Below are positions 17,898 through 26,530 of a stretch of 64,000 nt of DNA, piece after piece. The stretch covers positions 310,001 to 374,000 of the forward strand of contig NZ_JAGGLR010000002.1 in the NCBI RefSeq assembly GCF_017874715.1, in the 5' to 3' direction. The position numbers were made by a program, and so were the translations under genes. The number at the start of each line of letters is the position of its first letter. The stretch's first letter is position 1. Below the pieces are notes generated by a model that did not search any database, had not been told where the DNA came from, and saw only the letters and a program-made list of their open reading frames with translations. Source of the stretch: Streptomyces iranensis. Its GTDB lineage: Bacteria; Actinomycetota; Actinomycetes; Streptomycetales; Streptomycetaceae.

Positions 17898-17928
17898 TTG
17901 TGTTGTCATAATCATTATATGCACACAA
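17898..17928. promoter_or_regulatory. AT-rich palindrome upstream of the efflux gene
   Basis: An imperfect 31-base palindrome with outer arms TTGTGT (17898-17903) and ACACAA (17923-17928) and an AT-rich centre. It stands out against the GC-rich background and lies just upstream of the MFS ribosome binding site. A MarR operator overlapping the promoter is the likely role. Confidence 0.55.
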
Positions 17929-17974
17929 CTAAATGGCCCGACATCCCGGCGCCGGGCGGGGAGGGAGGGCGGCA

Positions 17975-18973
17975 TCAGGAGGACGCGCGTACCACCAGGC
18001 GTGGCACGATCACCGTCTCCCCCGCTCCGGCGCCGGTCATCTGCGCGGCGACCTGCCGCACCGCGGCCCGGCCGAGGAGTTCCTTGTCGACCGTCAGGGT
18101 GGTCAGCGGCGGGTCCACGAGCCGGCTCAGCGTCAGCCCGTCGCACCCGACGAACGCGCAGTCCTCCGGCACCCGCATACCGCGGTCGCGGGCGCGGCGC
18201 ATGGCGCCGATGGCGATCAGGTCGTTGTACCCGAGCACGGCCGTCGCCCCGAAGCCGCCGGCCAGCACGTCGTCCATGGCCGCCGCCCCGCCCTCGAGGG
18301 AGTTGGCCGCCGGGAACACCCACTCCCCGTCGGCGGGCAGCCCGTGTTCGGCGGCGGCGCCGAGGAACAGCGAGTGGCGGGTGCCGTGGCCACCGGCGTC
18401 CGGGCGGCCGCGGTCGTCGAGCATCGCGATCCGCCGGTGGCCGCGCTCGACGAGGTGGCCGACCGCATGCCGCATACCGGTGGCGAAGTCGATCCGCCCC
18501 CCGCTCACGCTCGGCGGCCGGTGCTCGTTGTCGAGCAGGACGAAGGGCATACCGGAGCGGTGGATGAGCTCGATGGCGCCGGGGTCGAGCAGGAAGGCGA
18601 CACACGCGTCCACGTGGTCCACCACGGTCCGCGCCACCGCGGTCTCGCGTTCCAGGGCGGACCCGGTGCTGTAGACGGCGACCTGCCAGCCGCGCTCGTC
18701 GGCCGCCGCCAGCACCCCGGAAACCACCTCGGGGAAGAAGGGGTTGAGCACATCCGCGATGACCAGACCCAGCGTGGTGAGCCGCGGGCCGACCATGCCA
18801 CGGGCGAACCGGCTGGGCCGGTACCCCATCGACTGGGCCACCCGCAGCACCCGCTGCCGCGTGGCGGGGTCGATCTCCGGTTTGTCGTTGACCGCGCGGG
18901 AGACCGTCTGCCGGGACACCCCGGCCGAGCGCGCCACATCCTCGATGGTGATGCGGCGCGGCCTGGCGCTCAT
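17975..18973 (-). CDS. LacI-family regulator of the GH29/GH28 locus
   Basis: A 332-residue repressor. The N-terminal helix-turn-helix and hinge are ITIEDVARSAGVSRQTVSRA (residues about 8-27), then GYRPSRFARGM. A periplasmic-binding-like sugar domain follows, with LGLVIADVLNPFFPEVVSG, VLGYNDLIAIGAM and FVGCDGL. I start at ATG 18973 (MSARPRRIT); the longer frame to 19063 adds residues with no LacI counterpart. It diverges from two secreted glycoside hydrolase genes and probably represses them through the operators at 19168-19199. Confidence 0.93.
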   Translation of the reverse strand: MSARPRRITIEDVARSAGVSRQTVSRAVNDKPEIDPATRQRVLRVAQSMGYRPSRFARGMVGPRLTTLGLVIADVLNPFFPEVVSGVLAAADERGWQVAVYSTGSALERETAVARTVVDHVDACVAFLLDPGAIELIHRSGMPFVLLDNEHRPPSVSGGRIDFATGMRHAVGHLVERGHRRIAMLDDRGRPDAGGHGTRHSLFLGAAAEHGLPADGEWVFPAANSLEGGAAAMDDVLAGGFGATAVLGYNDLIAIGAMRRARDRGMRVPEDCAFVGCDGLTLSRLVDPPLTTLTVDKELLGRAAVRQVAAQMTGAGAGETVIVPRLVVRASS

Positions 18974-19167
18974 GGGCACGGGCCCCACCCCTCTCCCCAC
19001 CTCCGGACGTGGTACGACATGGCACTCGGGACCGCTCACGGGGGTGATCCCCGAGCCGCTCATCCTCGATAATCACCGCGGCGACGACGGGCGTCAACGG
19101 AACCCCACAGCGGAACACCCCAACCTCGCACACATATTGACACGGCGGCCGGGTGGGCCGGACAGTG

Positions 19168-19199
19168 CTCCGTGAACGCTCACGGGAACGTTCACGGAG
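19168..19199 (+). promoter_or_regulatory. LacI-type operator pair at the GH29 ribosome binding site
   Basis: An 11-base inverted repeat (CTCCGTGAACG at 19168-19178 and CGTTCACGGAG at 19189-19199) is built from two back-to-back dyads, GTGAACGCTCAC and GGGAACGTTCAC, each with the central CG typical of LacI sites. The right arm includes the GGAGG of the GH29 gene, so binding would block transcription and translation initiation alike. Confidence 0.65.
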
Positions 19200-19207
19200 G
19201 ACAGGAC

Positions 19208-22201
19208 ATGCCCACGCCGAGGATCCCGCTCCGCCCCATCCACATCCCCGCGGCCCGCGCCGCCGGTGCTGCCCGCACCGCACGCGCCGCCCGCGCCACC
19301 CGTTCGCGGTGGCGCGCGCTGTGCGCGGCGGTCGTACTCGCCCTGGCCATCGGCCTTCTGGCCGCCCCCGCCCAGGCCGAGGTCCAGCACCCCCGGCAGG
19401 AGTGGCTGCGCCAGTCCACCGCCGGACTCTTCCTGCACTGGGGCATGTTCACCCACCCCCAGCACCGCGACTGCGCCACCTGGGAGCGCGATGTCACCGA
19501 GGGCGGCTGGAACGCCGACTACTGGGTGGACGAGGCGCGCAAGCTCGGCGCCTCGTACATCGTGCTCGCGACCTTCCACAGCAGGCTGGGCTACGCCCGC
19601 CCCTGGCCCTCGAAGGTCCCCGGCAGCTGTGCCACCGAGCGCGATCTGCTCGGCGAGCTGGTGGCCGCGGCCAAGGCCAAGGGCGTGCACATCATCCTCT
19701 ACATGACCGACGACCCGCAGTGGCACAACGAGTCGGGCACCGAGACGCTGGATTCGGCCGCCTACTCGAAGTACAAGGGCCGCCAGGTGGACCTGACCAC
19801 GCGCCGTGGCTTCGGCATGTACAGCTACGACCTGTTCCTCGAGGTCATGGACAAGTACCCGGATCTGTCGGGGTTCTGGATCGACAACGACAACGAGTAC
19901 TGGGAGGAGAACGGTCTCTACGAGAAGATCCGCGAACGCCGGCCGGACTGGCTGCTGAGCAACAACAACGAAGACACTCCGATCATGGACACGGTCAGCA
20001 ATGAGCAGAAGACCGGCATGACCCCGGCGTACGACTACCCCGCCGCCGTGACCGTTCCCATGCCCCGGCTGACCGAGGCCGACTACAAGCTGCCGACCAC
20101 CGGCGACTGGTGGTACGACGGCGGCGACCACGAGGTCGACGCCCGGCTCAGCACCGGCCGTTACATCACCGACGCGGGCTCCTCCATCAAGTCGCTCATG
20201 GCCGAGACACCCATGGTCAACGGCGAACTCCCGCCACAGCAGCAGGAGTTCAACGACTTCATGGGCAAGTGGGTCGAGCCCATCCGGGAGTCGGTGTACG
20301 GCGTCGAGGGCGGCGGCTACATGTACGGCGGTATGCAGCCCGGCTTCTGGAACGACGGCGCTCATGGCGTGGTCACCGTGGGCCGGGGCGAGAACGGCGA
20401 CCGCACCCAGTATGTGCACGTGGTCACCCGGCCCCGCACCGACATGGTGCGGCTGGGCGACAACGGCTACACCGTGCGCCGGGTCACCGATCCGCGCACC
20501 GGCGAGGCGATGCGCTTCAGCCAGTCCGGCGGCCGGCTGTCGATCCTCGGCATCCACGACTGGGATCCGTACGACACCGTCTTCAAGGTCGAGACCGACG
20601 GCCGACGGCCCGTCCACCCGCAGTCCGGTGTCGGCGCCACCGCCACGTCCGCGCGCACCGGCCACCCGGCGGCCGACCTCGCCGACAGCGACTACGAGAC
20701 CTACTGGGACAGCGACGGCGAGCTGCCCGTCTCCGTCACCCTCGACCTCGGCGCGCGCAAACACGCCACGGCGCTGGCGGTGAACCAGCGCGAGTGGTCC
20801 CCGACGCACGCCCGGTCGTCCTTCGGCCGCCCCGAGGACTCCGCGCGCATCAAGGACTACCGCGTCTACGCCAGCGGCGACGGCAAGCGCTGGACCCGGG
20901 TGCGCTCGGGCACGCTGCCCAGTGCGCGCGGGGTGCGCACCATCGACGTCGGCGACCGGACCGCCCGCTATCTGAAGCTCGAGGTGCGCAGCCTGTGGGG
21001 CGGTCCACAGGCACCCGAGTTCCACAACCAGCTGCGCATCGACGAGATCCAGGTGGCGTACGGCCGCTCGAAGACCACCCGGACCGCGCTGCCGCTGGAG
21101 GCCGAGGCACGGCAGAACCGGCCGTCGGGCGCGGCCCACTCCGTGGCATGCGGCGCCTGCTCGGGCGGCCGGCGCGTGGACGGCCTCGGCGGCGGACCGC
21201 GCGACTCCGTGACGTACCGCGATGTGCGCGCACCCGAACAGGGCGACTACCGGCTTCAGTTGGATTACACCGCGGCGGCCGACTCCTCGCTGTCGGTGAG
21301 TGTCAACGGCGCGGCACCGGTCGAGGTGCCCGTGGCCGCGGACAGCCCCGAGGTGCCGGCGAGCACGGCGGTGTCCGTGCCGCTCAAGGCCGGGGCCAAT
21401 ACGGTGAAGGTGTTCAGCACCGCCCGCCGTGGCCCCGGTCTGGACCGGATCGCGGTGGCCCCGCTGCCCCCGGTCTCGTACACCCCCAAGACCACGCTCA
21501 CCGTACGGCCCCACGGTCTGCAGTGGGTCGGCCCCGGGCAACGGTCCCTCACCGTCACGGCGACGCTCCGGCTGGACGACGACGAGCAGCTGGACAACGT
21601 CAGCCTCGCCCCCCGGCTGCCGGCCGGCTGGACCGCGGACGGCGGGCCGGTGACGGCCCGGTCGCTGCGGCTCGGCCAGACGGTGCGGGGCACCTGGACC
21701 GTCACCTCCCCGTCCGGCCAGGACGCCGGGTCGGCCGACATCCCCGTCACGGCGGACTACGCACTGCTCGGCCGGCAGAAGTCGGTCTCGGACCAGGTCC
21801 GGGTGCGGCCACTGCCCGAGGGCCGGATATGGGCCCGTGAGGCGGAGGACTCGGCCAACCAGTTCGGCAGCACGGGCATGACCGGCTGCGAACCCTGCTC
21901 CGGGGCCGAGAAGGTGCGCAACATCGGCGGCAGCGAGCAGGCGGCCATGGTGTTCCCCGATGTGGTCGTCCCCGACGGCGGGGAGCACACGCTGCACCTC
22001 GACTACACGGTCAACGGCACCCGCTCCTTCCAGGTGAGCGTCAACGGCGGCCCGGCGGCCAAGGTGACGGTGACCGACACCGGGAACACCACGCCACGTA
22101 CGACCACCCTCCCCGTCACCCTGAAGCCCGGCGCCAACACCATCAGGATCTCCAACGACACCGAGTCCGCGCCCGACCTGGACCGGATCTCCGTCAGCTA
22201 G
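19208..22201 (+). CDS. Secreted GH29 alpha-L-fucosidase-like multidomain enzyme
   Basis: A 997-residue secreted protein. An arginine-rich N-terminus and hydrophobic core form a signal peptide, with cleavage likely after APAQA (residue about 58). The GH29-like barrel (about 65-430) has AGLFLHWGMFTHP and SGFWIDNDNEYW, whose aspartate aligns with the family nucleophile. An F5/8 type C (CBM32) domain covers about 480-620. Two CBM35-like modules, each with a CxxCSG turn, flank a beta-sandwich region. The start at ATG 19208 has GGAGG seven bases upstream. It probably removes L-fucose from extracellular polysaccharide. The WIDN context differs from the common WxDG, so activity could be altered. Confidence 0.85.
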   Translation: MPTPRIPLRPIHIPAARAAGAARTARAARATRSRWRALCAAVVLALAIGLLAAPAQAEVQHPRQEWLRQSTAGLFLHWGMFTHPQHRDCATWERDVTEGGWNADYWVDEARKLGASYIVLATFHSRLGYARPWPSKVPGSCATERDLLGELVAAAKAKGVHIILYMTDDPQWHNESGTETLDSAAYSKYKGRQVDLTTRRGFGMYSYDLFLEVMDKYPDLSGFWIDNDNEYWEENGLYEKIRERRPDWLLSNNNEDTPIMDTVSNEQKTGMTPAYDYPAAVTVPMPRLTEADYKLPTTGDWWYDGGDHEVDARLSTGRYITDAGSSIKSLMAETPMVNGELPPQQQEFNDFMGKWVEPIRESVYGVEGGGYMYGGMQPGFWNDGAHGVVTVGRGENGDRTQYVHVVTRPRTDMVRLGDNGYTVRRVTDPRTGEAMRFSQSGGRLSILGIHDWDPYDTVFKVETDGRRPVHPQSGVGATATSARTGHPAADLADSDYETYWDSDGELPVSVTLDLGARKHATALAVNQREWSPTHARSSFGRPEDSARIKDYRVYASGDGKRWTRVRSGTLPSARGVRTIDVGDRTARYLKLEVRSLWGGPQAPEFHNQLRIDEIQVAYGRSKTTRTALPLEAEARQNRPSGAAHSVACGACSGGRRVDGLGGGPRDSVTYRDVRAPEQGDYRLQLDYTAAADSSLSVSVNGAAPVEVPVAADSPEVPASTAVSVPLKAGANTVKVFSTARRGPGLDRIAVAPLPPVSYTPKTTLTVRPHGLQWVGPGQRSLTVTATLRLDDDEQLDNVSLAPRLPAGWTADGGPVTARSLRLGQTVRGTWTVTSPSGQDAGSADIPVTADYALLGRQKSVSDQVRVRPLPEGRIWAREAEDSANQFGSTGMTGCEPCSGAEKVRNIGGSEQAAMVFPDVVVPDGGEHTLHLDYTVNGTRSFQVSVNGGPAAKVTVTDTGNTTPRTTTLPVTLKPGANTIRISNDTESAPDLDRISVS

Positions 22202-22223
22202 AGCATTGCCAAGGAGGCAGGCC

Positions 22224-23711
22224 ATGCACCCGAGACCTTCCCGCCGCGCGGCGCTGCGCACCGGCGGTCTGCTGGCGGCGAGCGCGCTGCTCCCTCCCCT
22301 GTCCGCGGAGCAGGCGTACGCGGCCACTTCACACACCGGAGCGGCCACTCCGCACACGGGCACGGCCGCTCCGCACACCGGCACGGCAGCCGCCTACACC
22401 GGGGCATGGCGCGCGGTGCCGGGGATCCTGGCCCGGATCAGGCCGCCCGCCTTCCCCCGGCGCACGTTCAGGGTCACCGACTACGGCGCCGTCGGCGACG
22501 GGCGGACGATGAACACCGCGGCGTTCCGGGCCGCCGTCGCCGCCTGCCACCGCGCGGGCGGCGGCCATGTCGTCGTCCCCGAGGGCCGCTTCCTCACCGG
22601 CGCGATCCATCTGCGCGGCCGGGTGGACCTGCATGTCACCGCGGGCGCCACGATCGCCTTCAGCCCCGATCCGCGCGACTTCCTGCCGGTGGTGCTCACC
22701 CGCTGGGAGGGCACCGAGGCTTACAACTACTCGCCCTTCATCTACGCGTACGGCGAGCGGGACGTGGCCGTCACCGGCCGCGGCACGCTCGACGGGCAGG
22801 CGCGGCTCGGGCCGTGGGAGAGCTGGTACCGCGACGGCGGACCGCAGGGGGCCGACCAGAAGCTGCTGCGCGAGATGGGCTCCACGGGGGTGCCGGTGGC
22901 GCGGCGTGTCTTCGGCGACGGGCACCATCTGCGGCCGAAGATGGTGCAGTTCTACCGCTGCCGCAACGTCCTGGTCAGCGGCCTGACCATCGTCGATCCG
23001 CCGATGTGGACCGTACATCCGGTGCTGTCGAGCAACGTCACCGTGCGCGATGTCACCGTGGACAGCACGCTGTACAACACCGACGGGTGCGACCCCGAGT
23101 GCTGCTCCGATGTGCTCATCACCGGCTGCCGGTTCAACACCAACGACGACTGCGTGGCCGTCAAGTCCGGCCGGGACGAGGACGGCCACCGGGTCAACGT
23201 GCCGAGCAGGAACATCGTCGTGCGCGACTGCCGGTTCTCCGGCCGCTGGGGCGGGATGACGGTCGGCAGCGAGATGTCCGGCGGGGTGCGTGACATCTTC
23301 GCCGAGGACTGCGAGATCAACCCGTCGGACTTCCCCGGCCGTTACCCCGTCAAGTACGCGCTGTACGTCAAGGCGAACAAGAAGCGCGGCGGCTCCATCG
23401 ACGGTGTGCACATCCGGAACTTCACCGGGCAGAGCGTGGAGCGTGACATCGCCTTCGTGACCATGGACTACAACGGTGGCGAGGACGGGACACTGCCGGT
23501 GTCCGTGCGGAACATCCACCTGGACCGGATGGAGATCGACGGCGCCCAGACCGTGCTGCGGCTGGTCGGCCTGGAGACCGACCGGCTGCGCGGGGTGCAC
23601 CTCTCCCGCTCCACGTTCACCGGCATCCGCGCCCCCGACAGCATCGCCCACACCGACGACCTGACCTTCCGAAGGGTGTTCGTCAACGGCCAGGAGGTGC
23701 CCCGACCCTGA
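22224..23711 (+). CDS. Secreted GH28 polygalacturonase-like enzyme
   Basis: A 495-residue protein with a Tat-like signal (RPSRRAALRTGGLLAASALL). Then comes a short linker of four degenerate heptads (HTGAATP, HTGTAAP type, residues about 33-60), followed by the right-handed beta-helix of GH28. The family motifs are NTDGCD, TNDDCVAVKSG, GSEMSGG and RYPVKY. The ATG at 22224 is preceded by AAGGAGG and lies 22 bases after the GH29 stop, so the two are co-transcribed. It is likely an exo-acting pectin or rhamnogalacturonan hydrolase, cooperating with the fucosidase on plant cell-wall side chains. Confidence 0.9.
   Translation: MHPRPSRRAALRTGGLLAASALLPPLSAEQAYAATSHTGAATPHTGTAAPHTGTAAAYTGAWRAVPGILARIRPPAFPRRTFRVTDYGAVGDGRTMNTAAFRAAVAACHRAGGGHVVVPEGRFLTGAIHLRGRVDLHVTAGATIAFSPDPRDFLPVVLTRWEGTEAYNYSPFIYAYGERDVAVTGRGTLDGQARLGPWESWYRDGGPQGADQKLLREMGSTGVPVARRVFGDGHHLRPKMVQFYRCRNVLVSGLTIVDPPMWTVHPVLSSNVTVRDVTVDSTLYNTDGCDPECCSDVLITGCRFNTNDDCVAVKSGRDEDGHRVNVPSRNIVVRDCRFSGRWGGMTVGSEMSGGVRDIFAEDCEINPSDFPGRYPVKYALYVKANKKRGGSIDGVHIRNFTGQSVERDIAFVTMDYNGGEDGTLPVSVRNIHLDRMEIDGAQTVLRLVGLETDRLRGVHLSRSTFTGIRAPDSIAHTDDLTFRRVFVNGQEVPRP
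22321..22402 (+). repeat. 21-base tandem repeats encoding the GH28 linker
   Basis: Four degenerate copies of a 21-base unit encode the 7-residue motif A-(T/A)-(S/P/A)-(H/Y)-T-G-(A/T). The repeat length keeps the reading frame, so copy number could vary without breaking the gene. Confidence 0.75.
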
Positions 23712-23762
23712 GGGCGGTGCGGGCGGGCCGTACAACCAGGGGACCACTCACGCCCCTCGCAT

Positions 23763-23780
23763 CCCTCCCAAGAGGGAGGG
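23763..23780 (+). terminator. Hairpin after the GH28 gene
   Basis: CCCTCCC and GGGAGGG pair perfectly around AAGA, 52 bases past the stop. There is no T tract. A possible intrinsic terminator of the GH29-GH28 operon. Confidence 0.5.
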
Positions 23781-23868
23781 GAGTTGGGGACGCACGGCCG
23801 ATGTTCCCCGGTGCACATCACCTGAATGATCGTTCCTGTCCCGATACGCGACCGGAAGGAACGATTTC

Positions 23869-25521
23869 GTGCGTAGACGAGGTCTCGCGCCGCTGTTGGC
23901 CGTCGGTGTCACGGCAACGCTGGCTCCCGCGCTCGCCACCTCCACGGCCAGCGCCGACCAGGTCGGCGCCGCCGCCCGGACCGGCACCGCCCAGGCCGCC
24001 GCCCCGGCGTCCGCCACCGCGAGCGCCCTGGACCCGTACGTCAAGCAGAAGCCGAAGTGGCAGCGGTGCGAGGCCGACAAACCTGCGGAGTACCAGTGCG
24101 CGACGATCAAGGTGCCGCTGGACTACCGGGCTCCCGGCGGCAAGCGGATCGACATGGCCATATCCCGGATCAAGACCACCACACCGGACAAGCGGCACGG
24201 CGTCCTGCTCGCCAACCCCGGTGGCCCCGGCGGACCGGGGCTCGACATGCCGCTGCGGATGAAGGACATACTCCCCGAGTCCGCACGGCAGAGTTACGAC
24301 CTCATCGGCTTCGACCCGCGCGGGGTGGGCCGGTCCACGCCCGTCACCTGCGGTCTGGAGCCGGAAGAGGAGAACTGGCTGCGGCCGTACAAGGAAGCGA
24401 CCTTCGACAAGGACGTCGCCTGGGCGCGGGATGTCGCGCGCAAGTGCCGGGAGAAGTCGGGCGCCACGCTGAAGCACATCACCACGCGCAACACGGCGCG
24501 CGACATGGATCTGCTCCGGGCGATCCTCGGCGAGAAGAAGCTCTCGTACTTCGGCTACTCGTACGGCACATATCTCGGCGCCGTCTACACCCAGCTGTTC
24601 CCGAGCCGGGCCGACCGGGTCGTGGTGGACAGCGCGGTCGATCCGGCGCGGGCCTGGCGGAAGATGATCCAGTGGTGGGCGGAGGGTGCCGAGCCCGCGT
24701 TCGACCGGTGGACCGAGTGGGCCGCCGCGCGTTCCGAGAAGTACGGCCTCGGCGACACCCCGAAGAAGGTCGACCGGACGTTCTGGGACCTGGTCCAGCG
24801 GGCGAACGAGAAGCCCATCGAGATGGACGGGGAGAAGTACACCGGCGATGACGTCCGGAGCATGATGCGCCGCGCGGTCTTCAGCGTCCGGGAGGGCACC
24901 GAACTGGTCGTGGAGCTGAAGAAGGCCGCGGCCGGCAAGCCCGCCTCCGCCAAGAAGCTCCCGGATCCGGCCGGAACGCCACGCCCGGCCGCCGGCTCCG
25001 CCGACGTACCGAGCGACAACATGACCGCGAGCTTCTGGGCCGTGGTGTGCAACGACAACTCGGCCGCCTGGTCCCGCGACCCCGAGAGCTACCGGCGGGA
25101 CGCCATCGAGGACAAGGGCCGCTACCCGCTCTACGGCGACTTCGCGTCCAGCATCAAGCCCTGCGCGTTCTGGGACAGCTCGGTCGAGCGGGCCACCGTC
25201 GTGAACAACAAGGTCGGCTCGCTGGTCGTGCAGAACGAGTGGGACTCCCAGACCCCGCTGCCGAGCGGTCAGGCCCTGCACACCGATCTGAAGGGTTCGA
25301 GGATGCTGACGGTTCTCGGCGGCGAGGGCCACGGCGTCTACCCGAGCGGCAACGCGTGCACGGACGGCACGGTGACGGACTACCTGACCACCGGCAAGCT
25401 GCCGACGAAGGACGTGACCTGCGAGGCGACGGGCGACTCGAACGGCGGCGCCCAGGAGGACCGGAAGCGGGACATCCGTCCCGGGGCCCCGCTTCCGCAG
25501 CGCTCCCCGGACCGCTTCTGA
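23869..25521 (+). CDS. Secreted alpha/beta hydrolase, tripeptidyl-aminopeptidase type
   Basis: A 550-residue exported protein. Signal peptide at residues 1-30 (cleavage near STASA-DQ). The peptidase S33 fold follows, with the oxyanion segment LLANPGGPGGPG, the nucleophile in YFGYSYGTYLG, and a C-terminal TAP-like domain with NEWDSQTPLPSGQAL (acid) and GGEGHGVYP (histidine). The GTG start at 23869 follows GGAAGGAA. The family releases tri- or dipeptides from protein N-termini outside the cell. It is monocistronic and ends at a strong terminator. Confidence 0.9.
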   Translation: MRRRGLAPLLAVGVTATLAPALATSTASADQVGAAARTGTAQAAAPASATASALDPYVKQKPKWQRCEADKPAEYQCATIKVPLDYRAPGGKRIDMAISRIKTTTPDKRHGVLLANPGGPGGPGLDMPLRMKDILPESARQSYDLIGFDPRGVGRSTPVTCGLEPEEENWLRPYKEATFDKDVAWARDVARKCREKSGATLKHITTRNTARDMDLLRAILGEKKLSYFGYSYGTYLGAVYTQLFPSRADRVVVDSAVDPARAWRKMIQWWAEGAEPAFDRWTEWAAARSEKYGLGDTPKKVDRTFWDLVQRANEKPIEMDGEKYTGDDVRSMMRRAVFSVREGTELVVELKKAAAGKPASAKKLPDPAGTPRPAAGSADVPSDNMTASFWAVVCNDNSAAWSRDPESYRRDAIEDKGRYPLYGDFASSIKPCAFWDSSVERATVVNNKVGSLVVQNEWDSQTPLPSGQALHTDLKGSRMLTVLGGEGHGVYPSGNACTDGTVTDYLTTGKLPTKDVTCEATGDSNGGAQEDRKRDIRPGAPLPQRSPDRF

Positions 25522-25558
25522 CGGCCGAAGCCTGACGCACAGGCGCCTGACGCACCGG

Positions 25559-25595
25559 GGACGGGGCGGAACCTCCGGCGGGTTCCGCCCCGTCC
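25559..25595. terminator. Bidirectional hairpin terminator
   Basis: A perfect 15-base inverted repeat with a 7-base loop lies in the gap between the convergent peptidase and SDR genes. It is the strongest stem in the window. Confidence 0.75.
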
Positions 25596-25625
25596 GCCAG
25601 TGTGCACACCGCGCCCGCCGGCGGG

Positions 25626-26375
25626 TCACTTCGCCTGGTCGAGCCGGACCGCGTCGGGACCGGCCGGGAAGCGCAGCCGGCCGGTGGTGTCGTGCACGGC
25701 CTGCCACACCGTCTCGGCGACGTCGCTCTCCTTGGTGAACACGTCCTGGCCCGCGAAGTCGTCCATGGACTTCTTCGCGAACGCCGCGTAAGGCGCCGGG
25801 ACCTGCTCCTCCAGCGGAACATCATTCGGCAACCTGGCTCCGAAGTTCGTCGTCAGACAGGCGCCCGGCTCGACCGTCTTCGCCCGTACGCCGAACGGCG
25901 CGAGTTCGAGCGCGAGGGATGAGGTGAACCCCTCGACGGCCATCTTGCTCGCCTTGTACACGGCCGTGAGCGGCATGTGCCCCAGCACCACGCTGGAGGT
26001 CACGTTGACCACCACGCCGGAGCCGCGCTCGCGGAACTGGGGCAGCACCGCCCGGGTCGTCGCCATCACACCGAAGGTGTTGGTCTCGAACACCTCCCGC
26101 ACATGGGCCATGGAGATGCCTTCGAACACGCCCATCGACGGGATGCCCGCGTTGTTGACCAGGGCGTCGATGGGCCCAGCCGCCTCGAGCGCGGCGGTGA
26201 TGCTCTCGGGCCTGGTCACGTCGAGCTCGACGACGCGGAACCGGTCCGACTCGGGGAAGACGCCCGGCCGTGGCGTCCGCATGGTGGCGATGACGTTCCA
26301 CCCCCGCTGATGGAAGTGGAGGGCGGTCTCCCGCCCGTACCCGGACGACGTACCAGTGATCAGAACGGTGTTCAT
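25626..26375 (-). CDS. SDR-family oxidoreductase
   Basis: A 249-residue classical SDR. Cofactor motif TGTSSGYGRETALHF (residues 7-21), NNAG in ALVNNAGIPSMG, catalytic Ser in NVTSSVVLG and Tyr-Lys in YKASKMAVEG. The start at ATG 26375 is preceded in the gap by a GATAG-AA-CTATC palindrome. The neighbouring AraC regulator lies upstream on the same strand and may control it. Substrate not predictable. Confidence 0.9.
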   Translation of the reverse strand: MNTVLITGTSSGYGRETALHFHQRGWNVIATMRTPRPGVFPESDRFRVVELDVTRPESITAALEAAGPIDALVNNAGIPSMGVFEGISMAHVREVFETNTFGVMATTRAVLPQFRERGSGVVVNVTSSVVLGHMPLTAVYKASKMAVEGFTSSLALELAPFGVRAKTVEPGACLTTNFGARLPNDVPLEEQVPAPYAAFAKKSMDDFAGQDVFTKESDVAETVWQAVHDTTGRLRFPAGPDAVRLDQAK

Positions 26376-26476
26376 GGTGTGGCCCCTGCGATGTGGTGGG
26401 ATCCGCGGAGGACCAGGCGTCTCCTGCTCCGCGGGAGGACTTGCACTCCCATTGCACCGCTCCGACCTGCGGAAAC

Positions 26477-26488
26477 GATAGAACTATC
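26477..26488. promoter_or_regulatory. GATAG-AA-CTATC palindrome upstream of the SDR
   Basis: A perfect 12-base palindrome in the 155-base gap between the AraC stop and the SDR start, about 100 bases upstream of the SDR start codon. A candidate operator; the binding protein is unknown. Confidence 0.35.
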
Positions 26489-26530
26489 CTCGCTCCCCCA
26501 TGCACGATCCTCCCGGTGGCCCAGCCCCGC

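Noticed and set aside
19094..22384. A 1096-codon open frame antisense to the GH29 gene
   Set aside because: A GC-rich antisense shadow: no ribosome binding site, no domain, and the plus-strand gene has clear domains and a signal peptide.
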